Assembly (NCBI RefSeq): GCF_001456155.1
Contig: NZ_CP013293.1
Location: 434,001-498,000 of the forward strand
Source: Chryseobacterium sp. IHB B 17019
GTDB taxonomy: Bacteria > Bacteroidota > Bacteroidia > Flavobacteriales > Weeksellaceae
DNA length: 64,000 nt
Direction of reading: 5' to 3'
Shown here: in pieces, positions 35,639 to 45,200 of the stretch
How positions within the stretch are numbered: the stretch's first letter is position 1
Layout: every line of letters starts with the position of its first letter
The notes under the pieces: model-generated
What the model was told of the DNA's origin: nothing
Seen by the model: the letters and a program-made list of their open reading frames with translations, nothing else
Databases searched by the model: none
Translations under genes and position numbers: made by a program

Positions 35639-35687
35639 AAAATATAGTCGGCGAGCTTTTAAAATTTAAAATCACCAACTATATTTT
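35639..35687 (-). terminator. Hairpin between the small basic gene and rng
   Basis: AAAATATAGT (35639-35648) pairs with ACTATATTTT (35678-35687), with AT-rich flanks that can act as U tracts. It lies just downstream of the 29-residue gene (minus strand) and can separate it from rng. Confidence 0.6.
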
Positions 35688-35714
35688 TATATTGTAGATC
35701 TCGAAAAAAAGAGA

Positions 35715-35804
35715 TTATTTTTTCTTATGTCTGTTCGCTCTTCTTCTTTTCTTTCTTTTGTGAGTTGCAACCTTGTGTCTTTTTCTTTTCTTTCCGCTTG
35801 GCAT
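35715..35804 (-). CDS. Very basic 29-residue ribosomal-type protein
   Basis: MPSGKKRKRHKVATHKRKKR followed by RRANRHKKK: 29 residues, about two thirds Lys, Arg or His. It is a conserved tiny gene between rng and hup in Bacteroidetes. The composition is that of a ribosomal protein threading through rRNA; I believe it corresponds to the Bacteroidetes-specific large-subunit protein named bL38 from a Flavobacterium johnsoniae ribosome structure, but I cannot verify that identity here. Start and stop are unambiguous. Automatic gene callers often miss it. Confidence 0.75.
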   Translation of the reverse strand: MPSGKKRKRHKVATHKRKKRRRANRHKKK

Positions 35805-35846
35805 AATTATAATTTTTTAGTAACTAGTTAATATTCAGTTAATGTC

Positions 35847-36137
35847 TTATTTTACGGTAACTTTCGTTTTTACTTTCTCAACAAAAGATTTTGATGGTTT
35901 GAAAGCAGGAATGTTGTGCGCAGGGATTTCAATGGCAGTGTTTTTAGAAATGTTTCTTCCCGTTTTTGCTGCTCTAGTCTTAATGATAAAAGATCCAAAA
36001 CCTCTAAGATAAACATTATCCCCATTATACATAGAAGTCCTGATTTCTTGCATAAAAGCTTCTACAACTTTCTGTGTTTCATTCTTTTCTGTTCCCAACT
36101 TATTTGAGATGGTGTTTACCAATTCTGCCTTTGTCAT
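35847..36137 (-). CDS. HU family DNA-binding protein
   Basis: 96 residues, the standard length. MTKAELVNTISNKLG starts the helical dimerisation body; VYLRGFGSFIIKTRAAKTGR is the beta-sheet plus the arm that wraps DNA; AFKPSKSFVEKVK ends the fold. It acts as a nucleoid protein that bends DNA. It lies in the conserved cluster with the small basic gene and rng. Confidence 0.95.
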   Translation of the reverse strand: MTKAELVNTISNKLGTEKNETQKVVEAFMQEIRTSMYNGDNVYLRGFGSFIIKTRAAKTGRNISKNTAIEIPAHNIPAFKPSKSFVEKVKTKVTVK

Positions 36138-36276
36138 TTCCTTTTTTAATTTTAAATTTTAGGTGTGCAAATTTAGTTAAAAAAATTGAATATTAGCAAA
36201 TTAGTGGCAAAATATTTTTAGATAAAGGGTTGAAAACGGAATGTTTAGTCTGTATGAATATCGTGTTAACTCACTT

Positions 36277-36948
36277 TTACATGCTGGAATTGTAATATCC
36301 ATTCTCCACACAGAAGCGGATAAGGTGAAGTTTTGTTTTCAGGCCGAGCTTTTCCGTAAGCCTGTTGATGTACGTATCGATGGTTCTTGTGCTGAGGTTT
36401 AGTTTTTCCCCGATTTCCTTATTGCTGAAGCCTTCGTAGCAGAACTTCATCAGTTGGATCTCTGTTGGGGAAAGCTCCTCCTGGCTCTTTTTCTGCCTGT
36501 CCATGTACTCTAGGACAGCAAGTGGCTGCTGTTCCCATTCTTTGGTGTAGGCTTCGTAATCGAAGCTGTCTGAGGCTATTTTCCCTTTAACAATATCTTT
36601 GATGACGTTGCTTTTTTTCTGACAGTAATAAATATTGGGAATTTTTGCAAGGATTTCCGCCATATCTTCCTGGTAAGTCCCGGAATAAGTGATGATGGGG
36701 GTTTCCGTATTGCTTTTACGGATATACTTTATGGCTTCTATTCCGCTTAATACCGGCATAAAAAGATCCACGATAAACACGTCTTCCTGTCTTCTGTAAT
36801 TTCTGCTGATAAGCTCATGGCCGTTGTTGCAGTCATTAAGAAGCATATAAAACGGGTTTTCTGTAAGCGTCTTGATCATTATTTTCTTAAAATAAAAATC
36901 ACTGTCTGCTATGGAAAATCGCACAGTATTAGTTAATAATTTACTCAC
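36277..36948 (-). CDS. NarL/LuxR-type response regulator next to the T6SS locus
   Basis: 223 residues. The receiver domain has an intact acceptor Asp61 in VFIVDLFMPVLSG and the acidic residues Asp15 and Asp17. The Thr/Ser step (PIITYSG) and Lys (CQKKSN) are present. The C-terminal LuxR HTH reads LSPTEIQLMKFCYEGFSNKE, then IGEKLNLSTRTIDTYINRL. It is divergent from tssO over 156 bases, and no histidine kinase is nearby. T6SS control is likely from position; the tandem inverted repeats before both hcp genes are candidate targets. Confidence 0.82.
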   Translation of the reverse strand: MSKLLTNTVRFSIADSDFYFKKIMIKTLTENPFYMLLNDCNNGHELISRNYRRQEDVFIVDLFMPVLSGIEAIKYIRKSNTETPIITYSGTYQEDMAEILAKIPNIYYCQKKSNVIKDIVKGKIASDSFDYEAYTKEWEQQPLAVLEYMDRQKKSQEELSPTEIQLMKFCYEGFSNKEIGEKLNLSTRTIDTYINRLTEKLGLKTKLHLIRFCVENGYYNSSM

Positions 36949-37104
36949 TTTATTATCGATTTGGTGTATGATAATTAAAATCTAGGGGACTAAATTATGA
37001 AAATATAGTGAAAGTGAAAATTAATCTTAAATTAATTAAGACTGTAGTATTATTTCACATTAAAAGTTAAATTTTGTGCATAAATTATTTTTTTATAATT
37101 TCAC

Positions 37105-37662
37105 ATGCCAAACAAATCACAGAATATGTCTTCGAACAGGGAGAAAAAATTAAATAAATCAGACGTCAGGATAGGCATTTGGAAATTTGTTCTATCATTT
37201 GTAGTATTATCAGTTGTTTCTTTCATCTGTGTGTTCTTCTTTTTTAAGAGTTACGACATCCAGAGAGAAGGGATCAAAAAGCAGGCTGATGATTACCGCG
37301 AGCTTCTTACCCGCAGCGATCTGCTCAGAACCCATGTTGACAGCATTATGTACAGGATGGACCAGCTTGATATCAACAAGGTGGACAACGATATTTTCCT
37401 CAGAAACTACATTATGGACAATGTAAGGGATGCCAAAAACATCATGGGGAAAGACAGTGCAGACAACTTCAAGCATTACTCGATTTTAATGAAACAAATT
37501 GAGCCGATGCTCGCATTAAAAAATCAAATTGTAAACGTTTCCTACAAAGAGCAGGCTGCTTTGAGAGACCTCAGCGAATGCCGTGGAAAGGTAGGAATCG
37601 TCAATAATGAACTGAAAGTAGACCCTACAAGAAAATTTTCAGGAAGCAGACGTAAAAGATAA
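37105..37662 (+). CDS. tssO: TssO, T6SSiii transmembrane protein
   Basis: 185 residues. A basic N-terminus (SNREKKLNKSDVRIGIWKF), one membrane span (VLSFVVLSVVSFICVFFFF), and a helical periplasmic part with coiled-coil character (REGIKKQADDYRELLTRSDL; ALRDLSECRGKV). This matches the TssO protein of Bacteroidetes T6SSiii, part of the TssN-TssQ-TssO-TssP-TssR membrane complex that replaces TssJLM. It is the first gene of the plus-strand T6SS run, 11 bases before the next. Confidence 0.8.
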   Translation: MPNKSQNMSSNREKKLNKSDVRIGIWKFVLSFVVLSVVSFICVFFFFKSYDIQREGIKKQADDYRELLTRSDLLRTHVDSIMYRMDQLDINKVDNDIFLRNYIMDNVRDAKNIMGKDSADNFKHYSILMKQIEPMLALKNQIVNVSYKEQAALRDLSECRGKVGIVNNELKVDPTRKFSGSRRKR

Positions 37663-37673
37663 AAACTATAGCT

Positions 37674-38201
37674 ATGCAGGGACAAATCACACTATCAAAA
37701 AAAGAAAAGCATTATCAGTTTTTATACTTAATATTAATGCTTTTTGCAGCACTTATATTTCTGGGAATCATTTTTTTAAAAGGATTTGAATCTCCATTTT
37801 CGGATGAAGACATTATTTCTGTTCAGAACCTTGAGGAGAAAGCAAAATTTGATCAGAAACAGAAATTTTCCTTTAAAACATTAGACAGTACATTTTCCAT
37901 GATCAACAAGCTTACGGATGAGCCTCCGCAGCCTTTTGTGGAAAATAATATCCAGTACGGAATCAATGATGTAGTAAATTATTTCCAAAACGGGGACAAT
38001 ATTTCCGATATCAGAAAAGATGCTTATCCGCAGATCGCGAAATTTTACAAAATGTATTTTAACGATAAAAAAATTATTTCAAGTAAAACTGAGAATATCA
38101 AAAGCTTTGAAAAGCAGTTTGAAGAATGTTCCATTGGCTTCAAGGAAAAGAAAAACCAGCTTTTTCAACGCGAAACAGCCCTGAAATCACGGACTCAGTA
38201 A
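37674..38201 (+). CDS. TssO-like T6SSiii membrane protein
   Basis: 175 residues with the same layout as the previous protein: basic start (SKKEKHYQFLY), one span (LILMLFAALIFLGIIFL) and a periplasmic helical region ending with FEECSIGFKEKKNQLF, in which a Cys occupies the same place as LSECRGKVG of TssO. It is probably a diverged TssO relative that builds the trans-envelope complex with it. It could also be what others name TssP; I cannot decide from the sequence. Confidence 0.65.
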   Translation: MQGQITLSKKEKHYQFLYLILMLFAALIFLGIIFLKGFESPFSDEDIISVQNLEEKAKFDQKQKFSFKTLDSTFSMINKLTDEPPQPFVENNIQYGINDVVNYFQNGDNISDIRKDAYPQIAKFYKMYFNDKKIISSKTENIKSFEKQFEECSIGFKEKKNQLFQRETALKSRTQ

Positions 38202-38264
38202 CTGATTTTTTTTAACTCAAGAAAGAATTACACGAAAAATAAAACACATCACACAATCTTAACT

Positions 38265-39173
38265 ATGAATTACTTTCAAAAAAACAAAAAGAACATTATC
38301 ATTGGTGTTATTGCAACTTTGCTCATAGCTGCTTTAGTTGCATTATGGTTGCAGAAGAAGGTGATACACTCCGCTGATGATATTGTCGGGGTTGTAAATC
38401 CGTCTTCCATTGCAGTAGGAGATACGCTTTTGTTTGAGGATATGACTCAATTTGCAAAAACAAGAAGATGGAATTTTGGAGACGGACAATCATCTGATAA
38501 AAGCAGGGGAATCCACTTTTACAATAAACCGGGATATTATCAGGTAACTTTGATTATTGATAACAAATATTCCAAATCTTTTCCCGTAATGGTTTCTGCA
38601 AGAAGTGCCCCGAAACCGAAAGATTCTACAAAAGCAAAAGCTTTGATCGATGCGCCGTCTCAGGCCATGCAGTTTGAAAACGTACAATTTCGTGCAGTTT
38701 CCGATGCCAAACAGTTTACATGGAAATTCGGCGAAACCGGAAATATAGACTCCAAAGACAAGCTGGCAATTTACTCTTACAAAAAACCCGGCGATTATAT
38801 CGTGACGCTTTACACAGACGAAAGCGAGGAAGCTACTTTGCATCAGATTAAAATCCTTCCTGCGTACGATGCGTTGGAAGATGAAGTGAGCGTAGAAGAT
38901 GCGTATGCGAAAATTGATAATGATTTTAAATACCACCTTCAGCAGATCGCCAACGGAAATAGTTTCAATATGCACTACAATTATTTATTGAAAACATATC
39001 TGTGCAACAACGAAAATACTGTAGTGAAAGTAAGCGACAGCAAAGTAAACAACTTCTACATGTATTGCGCCGGACTTCAGTTTGACAAAAATATGGTCAT
39101 CCAGACTGTGAAAGTGAACTTCGACGACGCACAGAATTGTGTAACCAAAGTTGATATAAACCAAAGTAAATAA
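38265..39173 (+). CDS. PKD-domain membrane protein of the T6SSiii complex (TssP candidate)
   Basis: 302 residues. One N-terminal span (IIIGVIATLLIAALVALWL) and then two PKD-type beta sandwiches: RWNFGDGQSSDKSRGIHFYN with KPGYYQVTLI, and FTWKFGETGNIDS with KKPGDYIVTLY. The C-terminal part (EVSVEDAYAKIDNDFKYHL ... YCAGLQFDKNMVIQTVKVNF) is alpha/beta. It is periplasmic and inner-membrane anchored. Its position between the TssO-like protein and TssR makes it the likely TssP, but this name is an inference from gene order. Confidence 0.65.
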   Translation: MNYFQKNKKNIIIGVIATLLIAALVALWLQKKVIHSADDIVGVVNPSSIAVGDTLLFEDMTQFAKTRRWNFGDGQSSDKSRGIHFYNKPGYYQVTLIIDNKYSKSFPVMVSARSAPKPKDSTKAKALIDAPSQAMQFENVQFRAVSDAKQFTWKFGETGNIDSKDKLAIYSYKKPGDYIVTLYTDESEEATLHQIKILPAYDALEDEVSVEDAYAKIDNDFKYHLQQIANGNSFNMHYNYLLKTYLCNNENTVVKVSDSKVNNFYMYCAGLQFDKNMVIQTVKVNFDDAQNCVTKVDINQSK

Positions 39174-39222
39174 TCTCTCGTTCAGAATTTCTCTGAGCGC
39201 ACCAATCATTAAATAAATTAGG

Positions 39223-41622
39223 ATGAAAAATAAATTTCCTCTAGCAGCATATTACATAGGAGTTTCGGTTTTATTGGTAAGTTGCCAGGTAAAATTACCG
39301 TCAAAAAGAACCCCTGAGCCGTCACATTACGGGCAGGTTGATAATTCACCGGTCGTAAATGGTTTTCCTAAAAAATCAGTTCCGTGGATTGCCATCTCGG
39401 ACAGAACAAGAAATACGGCGTATCTTGATAAAAGCGATGAAAAATCTTATAAGGAAGTAAAATTTTTAGAGCCTTTAATGGTTTTAAAAAACAGAGACGG
39501 AATGGTAAAAGTAGCAGAATATATTCCTGATGCTTTGATGAAAAAAGTTTCGTCTAAACAGATCAAAACCTACGGCTGGATCCCGGAATCCGACCTTCTT
39601 CTCTGGAGTAATTCCTTGAAAAGCGAAAAAACAGGTTTCCCTGTAAGAGTCGCGGTGTTACCAAACAATAGTGAGGTTATCAGAAGCTCGGAAAGATATT
39701 ATAAAAATGATTCGATCATGGTCTTCAATTCACCAAGTCTGATCGAGCAGGCCGATGTCAAAATCCCGAACGGACAAATTGTTTACGTTTATAAGCAGGC
39801 CGAAAACAACAAGAGATTTTTGGTCGGTAAAAAGCCAACTATTGACATGGACAGTATAAACACGAGTTTATACGGTTGGGTAAGTTCAAACGTAGTTTCA
39901 GCGTGGGGTGAACGTTCTGCCGTGAAAATGAAAAATACGACAGGTGTTACGGAAACCGCTCTGGGTCTTCACGAAGGGTCTCCGGGCGGAAATGAAACCG
40001 AAAACAGGACAGCAATTCTTTTGACCGATGTTAATAAAAGAACACCTCTTGAAAATATTTATCCGGTAAGTTTACCATTAAATGAAACTCCGACTCCCGA
40101 GTCCAAAACGAAATATTTTACGAATATTTTAGATTATAGTAAAAATTATGTTTTTAATGTTTTGGGTGAACCGATTTATTTCGACCGTTACAGGGAAATC
40201 ACAGAGAAAAATAAAAAAATAAATATTGTTTTTGCTTTGGATATAAGTGCCCCGAATGCCCCTTATGCCCCGATTGTAAAGTCTTTATTGCAGGATTTAC
40301 AGCTTAGGTTTGAAAAGCCGTCTTACTTCAATCAGGTGAAATATGGTGTGGTTTTATATAAAAATAATTCTTGCGGGGATAATGTAGCCGTTTCCAATTT
40401 AAGTACGGATTACAGCAAGATTACTACATTCATTGATCAGAAAACCAATGAGATGAATTGCGCTAGCAACAGTGGTTATCAGCCTGTAAATGAAGGTTTA
40501 ATGGCAGCCGGAAATCTTCTGTCAAACGTTCCGGATGAAACCAATATTGTGGTAACCGTTGGGACTTCAGCCAATCAGAGCGGAAATATGTACGGGGTAA
40601 TCAATTCTTTGACACAAGCTCAGGCAAGAATTATCATGTTCCAGACAAGTGCAAGATCATCAGATACTTATAATGACTTTGTCTTAATGGCTGAAAATGT
40701 TGTTACCAATACGGCAAAAAATATAGCTGAATTAAAGAAGCAGAAAATTATTAATCAAAATGATGTTTTAACAAAAAATAATTTCAGCTTAATTGAAGGA
40801 GATGAGGGTTTCTTTTCTTTAGATTATCCTAAACAAAGTATGTCTCAAGGTTTCGTGATTTTCCCTAAAAAAGGGGATATTGCAACTCCGGGTTATCTTA
40901 AAAAATCTGTCGACAGCTTAATTGCACAGGTTACTTTGGACAATGAAACATTAGACAAATCGTTAAATGATTATTTCCATTCATCGGTGGGAGCGGGAAG
41001 GACGGATGTAGATTTAAAGTATAAATATCTTTATCCGGGCCTTACAAATCCGGTTCCGGCAGGAATTGCAGCCCAGCTGATCAACTACGGAAGCCCATTC
41101 TTAGTGAAGGGTTATATTCCAAAAGACCTGAAGGATTACAAACCAGGATTGGAAAAAGGAATCTTAATTTCTGAAACGGAATATGATAATTTAAAATTAT
41201 TCTACACCGAAGTTTACCAGAAAACAGGCGCAGAAAGAGCGGATTTCAACCAGTCCAGAGCAATCAAGGAATATATAAGCTTGCTTAAAAAGTACAATCC
41301 AACTGTAAAATTCCTGGATAAGGGCGATCTTTACGAGCAGCCGATGTCTTATGCGGTGGGAATCAGCACTGGTTTTGATAATTCTGAAGAAGAATTAATG
41401 TCGAAATACAAGCTGAAAGGCTGGAAAAAGTCTAAAATTATTACCAATGAAACGGTAAAAACTTACTTCCGTCATTACAAAGATCTGGCAGACAGAATGC
41501 TGTCACACAGAAATAATCCGGCGGTGAAAATTGAGCAAAACGGGCAGACTTTCTATTGGCTGAATGAATACTTTATGCCAACCATGTTACCAACCGAAGA
41601 ACCGGAATATACTAAACATTAA
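39223..41622 (+). CDS. tssR: TssR, T6SSiii envelope protein (lipoprotein)
   Basis: 799 residues. Signal peptide with lipobox LLVSCQ near residue 21. The N-terminal third holds SH3-like strands (MVKVAEYIPDALM ... YGWIPESDLLLWS; SLYGWVSSNVVSAWG). The middle is a von Willebrand A-like domain (KINIVFALDISAPNAPYAPI ... NIVVTVGTSANQSGNMYGVI). The C-terminal part is alpha-helical. This matches TssR, the large periplasmic component of the Bacteroidetes T6SS membrane complex. The lipobox suggests attachment to the outer membrane. It directly precedes the PAAR-like gene. Confidence 0.8.
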   Translation: MKNKFPLAAYYIGVSVLLVSCQVKLPSKRTPEPSHYGQVDNSPVVNGFPKKSVPWIAISDRTRNTAYLDKSDEKSYKEVKFLEPLMVLKNRDGMVKVAEYIPDALMKKVSSKQIKTYGWIPESDLLLWSNSLKSEKTGFPVRVAVLPNNSEVIRSSERYYKNDSIMVFNSPSLIEQADVKIPNGQIVYVYKQAENNKRFLVGKKPTIDMDSINTSLYGWVSSNVVSAWGERSAVKMKNTTGVTETALGLHEGSPGGNETENRTAILLTDVNKRTPLENIYPVSLPLNETPTPESKTKYFTNILDYSKNYVFNVLGEPIYFDRYREITEKNKKINIVFALDISAPNAPYAPIVKSLLQDLQLRFEKPSYFNQVKYGVVLYKNNSCGDNVAVSNLSTDYSKITTFIDQKTNEMNCASNSGYQPVNEGLMAAGNLLSNVPDETNIVVTVGTSANQSGNMYGVINSLTQAQARIIMFQTSARSSDTYNDFVLMAENVVTNTAKNIAELKKQKIINQNDVLTKNNFSLIEGDEGFFSLDYPKQSMSQGFVIFPKKGDIATPGYLKKSVDSLIAQVTLDNETLDKSLNDYFHSSVGAGRTDVDLKYKYLYPGLTNPVPAGIAAQLINYGSPFLVKGYIPKDLKDYKPGLEKGILISETEYDNLKLFYTEVYQKTGAERADFNQSRAIKEYISLLKKYNPTVKFLDKGDLYEQPMSYAVGISTGFDNSEEELMSKYKLKGWKKSKIITNETVKTYFRHYKDLADRMLSHRNNPAVKIEQNGQTFYWLNEYFMPTMLPTEEPEYTKH

Positions 41623-41716
41623 TAACTTATAATATGAAAAAGCGGAAATTTTTTTCTGCTTTTCTTTTTTTTAATGTAAAATTTTTATCTTTGGTATTAC
41701 CCAAAATCACAGTATT

Positions 41717-42220
41717 ATGTCACAGCAATCATCTCCTCATGAAGGCAAACATTTTGTCGTTCAAAAAGGTAAGGCCCAATGCAACCAGGGAGATCAATTC
41801 CCTCAGCATAAAGTCACTACCCACCAGAAACATTTTTGGAATGATTCTGATGGAAATGCAGATTTTCTCGGAGTCACTGAAAATGATCTCCAGTTCAATC
41901 CTCCCGGACCAAGTTTCGGAAAATGCAAGCTGAAACCGAGTTCCGGTGGATATTTGCCATGTTCTTATGCTCCGGCCGGAAAGTGGCAGAAAACCTATGA
42001 TAAGGTAAAGATCATGGGTAAAAAGATAGTGACTGAAGTTTCTGAGCTGCAATGTGTGATCGGTGGAAAAATTACCATTAAAGATCATGGGCAACGCGGA
42101 GAAATGAGTAAAAAAAGCGTACAAAATGCTGACAACAAAACAGTACAGCATATTAATCCGCTAGTGAAAATGCAGGACTTCAAAGAGACTGTCCTGGAAA
42201 GTGAAATCGATGCTTATTAA
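41717..42220 (+). CDS. PAAR-like spike protein (DUF4280)
   Basis: 167 residues. HFVVQKGKAQCNQGDQFPQH is the typical start of DUF4280, a PAAR-like family; further Cys (GKCKLKPSSGGYLPCSYAPA) and the beta pattern complete it. Such proteins cap the VgrG trimer with a metal-stabilised tip and carry an effector. The next gene, 23 bases downstream, is the large peptidoglycan hydrolase effector, so this spike probably delivers it. A second frame at 41634-41933 overlaps the gene and is not real. Confidence 0.82.
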   Translation: MSQQSSPHEGKHFVVQKGKAQCNQGDQFPQHKVTTHQKHFWNDSDGNADFLGVTENDLQFNPPGPSFGKCKLKPSSGGYLPCSYAPAGKWQKTYDKVKIMGKKIVTEVSELQCVIGGKITIKDHGQRGEMSKKSVQNADNKTVQHINPLVKMQDFKETVLESEIDAY

Positions 42221-42242
42221 TTAAATCTAAAAAACACTTTCT

Positions 42243-45200
42243 ATGTCAAAAACAGGAGTTTCAAGAATTTCCGGAAATCCTTCTCCAAAAATAGGAGAAA
42301 AAACGCTGTATAAAATTGAAGAATGGTATCCCGGAACCCCGAAAGCAGAGCAGAATCCGGCTCTTGTTACCTGGGAATTGTTTAAAAAACGCTCAAACGG
42401 AAGTTATACAACAACCAATATCAAAAAAGTAGGCGACGGCAGTTTCACTTTCGGTGAAGTGGCGTCTAAAAATACATACCGGCTTGAAGCTTATCTTCAT
42501 GAGCCGGAAGGACATGGTTCCACAACAATAGATATTACGCCTCAACCCGCCGGGATCCCAAAAATCGATAAAGTGGAATTGCATTATGCAGATGATTCCC
42601 CGGGAACGGTTTTCAGCTATAATGAAAAATTAATAGCTAAAGCCCAGTGTGTCAATCTATCGGGTGAAAAATTATTGTTCACACTTTGGGAAGATGATGC
42701 AGCCGGAGATGGTCATGATGCTAAAAATATTTTTATTGACAGTAAAGAAGTTTTAGTTAACAGGACTGGAGTTGCCACCGCAGAATTTGCTTTAACCAAA
42801 GCTTTAATGCAAAAAGCATCCAATGGAGAAACCGAGCCCAAAAAGCTTGAATTTTACGTTACCGTAGAATACTACAGAAACAGAAAACATGCTACCAATA
42901 ACGTAGATATTCAAAATCCGGAATATAAAGAGCCTGCACAACAGCCAGCTTCTGATGCAAAAACACCAACTTCTGGCTCCAGTCAAAATAATACGCCTAC
43001 AAATACCAATAATCAGCAGCCTCAGCAGCCCGTTTCCAAAAAAGAAGAGAGCGGAATCGGTGATAATTCTCAAAAACCTGACGCTGTAAATGAAACAAAA
43101 GGAACTGTAGAGCCGGAACAGAAACCAACCGCAGAAAAACCGGAGGGCAAAACAACAAGCGTTGTGGAAGAACCGAAAACAGAAGGTTTACTGGATGCTT
43201 TTTTTGCTAAAGAAGAATTTACACAACCGACCGATGAAAAAGACGGAACTCATACCTACGGTTTTGCAAGGGATAATAATAACATTAATAAAGAAAATAT
43301 CGCGAAAATTATCAAAGGAAAGGTAGATCCTGCCGTAAAAAAAGATAAGAAATACGCGAAACTCGATGATATTAAAAATGCTTTAACCAAAACTTCCTAC
43401 AAAAAAGGCGAATCCATCTCTTTTCCGTTGTACAAATTAGGACCAATTATGGTCAGAATCAACAATGCACCGCTGGAAGAAGAATTATTTGTAGTTGCAA
43501 AAACGATGCTTCTTGATGGGAAGGAAGTGAGTATTAATATTAAAGAAAAAGAAGAATATTTAATGGCAAAAGACGCTAATCTCCCCGTGATGGAAGCCAA
43601 AGAAAACGGGGCAGAATTGACCACTTTAAAGGCAACCGCTCAAAACGGTATTGCAAAAGTAAAAATAAAACTTCGCCCGAAATCCGATGAGACTTTAAAA
43701 GAATGGCATGAGAAGCTCAGCGGAAAAAAAGACGGAACTCACACATATAAATTCGGGGGAACCAATAAAACGGCTACAGCTGAAGAGAAAAAAAGAGTCG
43801 CCGGAGTTATCGCCAATAAAATCAAGGATGAACTGGCTAAACAGGAAAAATTAGCAAAAACAGAAGCCATTGTAAAAGCGCTCACCAAAGAAGTTTACAA
43901 TAAAGATGAGGAAGTGACTTTCGATGTTTTTAAAAAAGTAACGGAATTTTTATGGTTAAAAGCAGAATGTACCGGAAATCTTAAAAAACATGAAGGTGAA
44001 TTCCTGAAAAAGGACGGAGCCTATTTCGAAGTTGCCAAAAAGTGCCCGAGATGTGAAGCTGCGATCACAGTGGATGAATTTAAAAAAATGTACCCCGATG
44101 TTGCCCAGTTATTCGATAAAGGGACAAACAGTTTCGGATCTCCGACTATTGAAACTTTCCTTACTTCCTTAAACAAAACTTTAAAGGAATTTAAAATAAA
44201 CACCTGCGTTAAAAAAGCTTTCTTTTTAACTCAAATCACCAAAGAAACAGGCTATTTCTCAAGAGCAGACGAAAATTTATACTATACAACCGAAGGTGCA
44301 TTGCATAGTTTTTGGTCAAAATCCAGTCACCCAAGATTGTATTCCAATCCGAGCGAGTTTTTTAAAAGTCCTGAAAAATTAGGAAATTATGTATATCGCG
44401 GAATCGCGGAAAACGGTGATGAAGCCAGTGGTGACGGGTATAAATACAGAGGTCGCGGTCTCATCCAGATTACAAGAAAAAAAGGGTACAGAAGATTTGG
44501 TGAATATGCTGGAAAAGACTTAGTAGCCGATCCTGATCTGTTGTTAAGCGATCTTGACCTCGCAACACGTTCTGCAGGGTGGTATTGGAAACACGGTGTT
44601 CTATTGAATAACGGCAGTGAAAAAGACTTGAATACCGTTGCTGAGAAAGGTGATTTCAAAGAAACGACGAGGCTTGTACACGGATCCACAGATGATGTTG
44701 CGGCAAGGGAAACTATTCTTGCCAAAATAAAAGAAGTGTTGAAAACCGATGAATGTCAGGCGACAAATACCGGTGATGCCGATGTGGAATATCATATTCA
44801 GAGTTCGGGAGAAATTCAGTATAAGTATAAAAATGAGAAGCGTGAAACAGCTGCTTATTTCTACCACGACAGTGCCGGAACGGTGCATGATTTAGGTAAA
44901 TATAAATTGGTCAAGGTAAAGGAAAATTACGGCGGGGTTTATAAAGATAAGCTCGGAAAAGACACGGAAAATATTTATTTAATTGATATCAGAAACGTAA
45001 AGCATACCTATAAAAAAGGCACGATAGGCTTTACCATGACCATTAATACAAGCCGTTATTATATGAATGATGTGACGATGGCAGGGTTGTTTGGCGCGTT
45101 ATTGGAATGCAATTATGATGATTTCGTATTCAACGGTTTCAGTAATGAAAAAGGGGAATCTGTCGGAGGAAGTAAGTCCCACAAAAACGGGATGAACGGA

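Noticed and set aside
41634..41933. 99-codon frame before and across the PAAR-like gene
   Set aside because: It overlaps most of the DUF4280 gene in another frame, has no protein-like domain pattern, and its Lys/Phe-rich start is translated AT-rich intergenic DNA.
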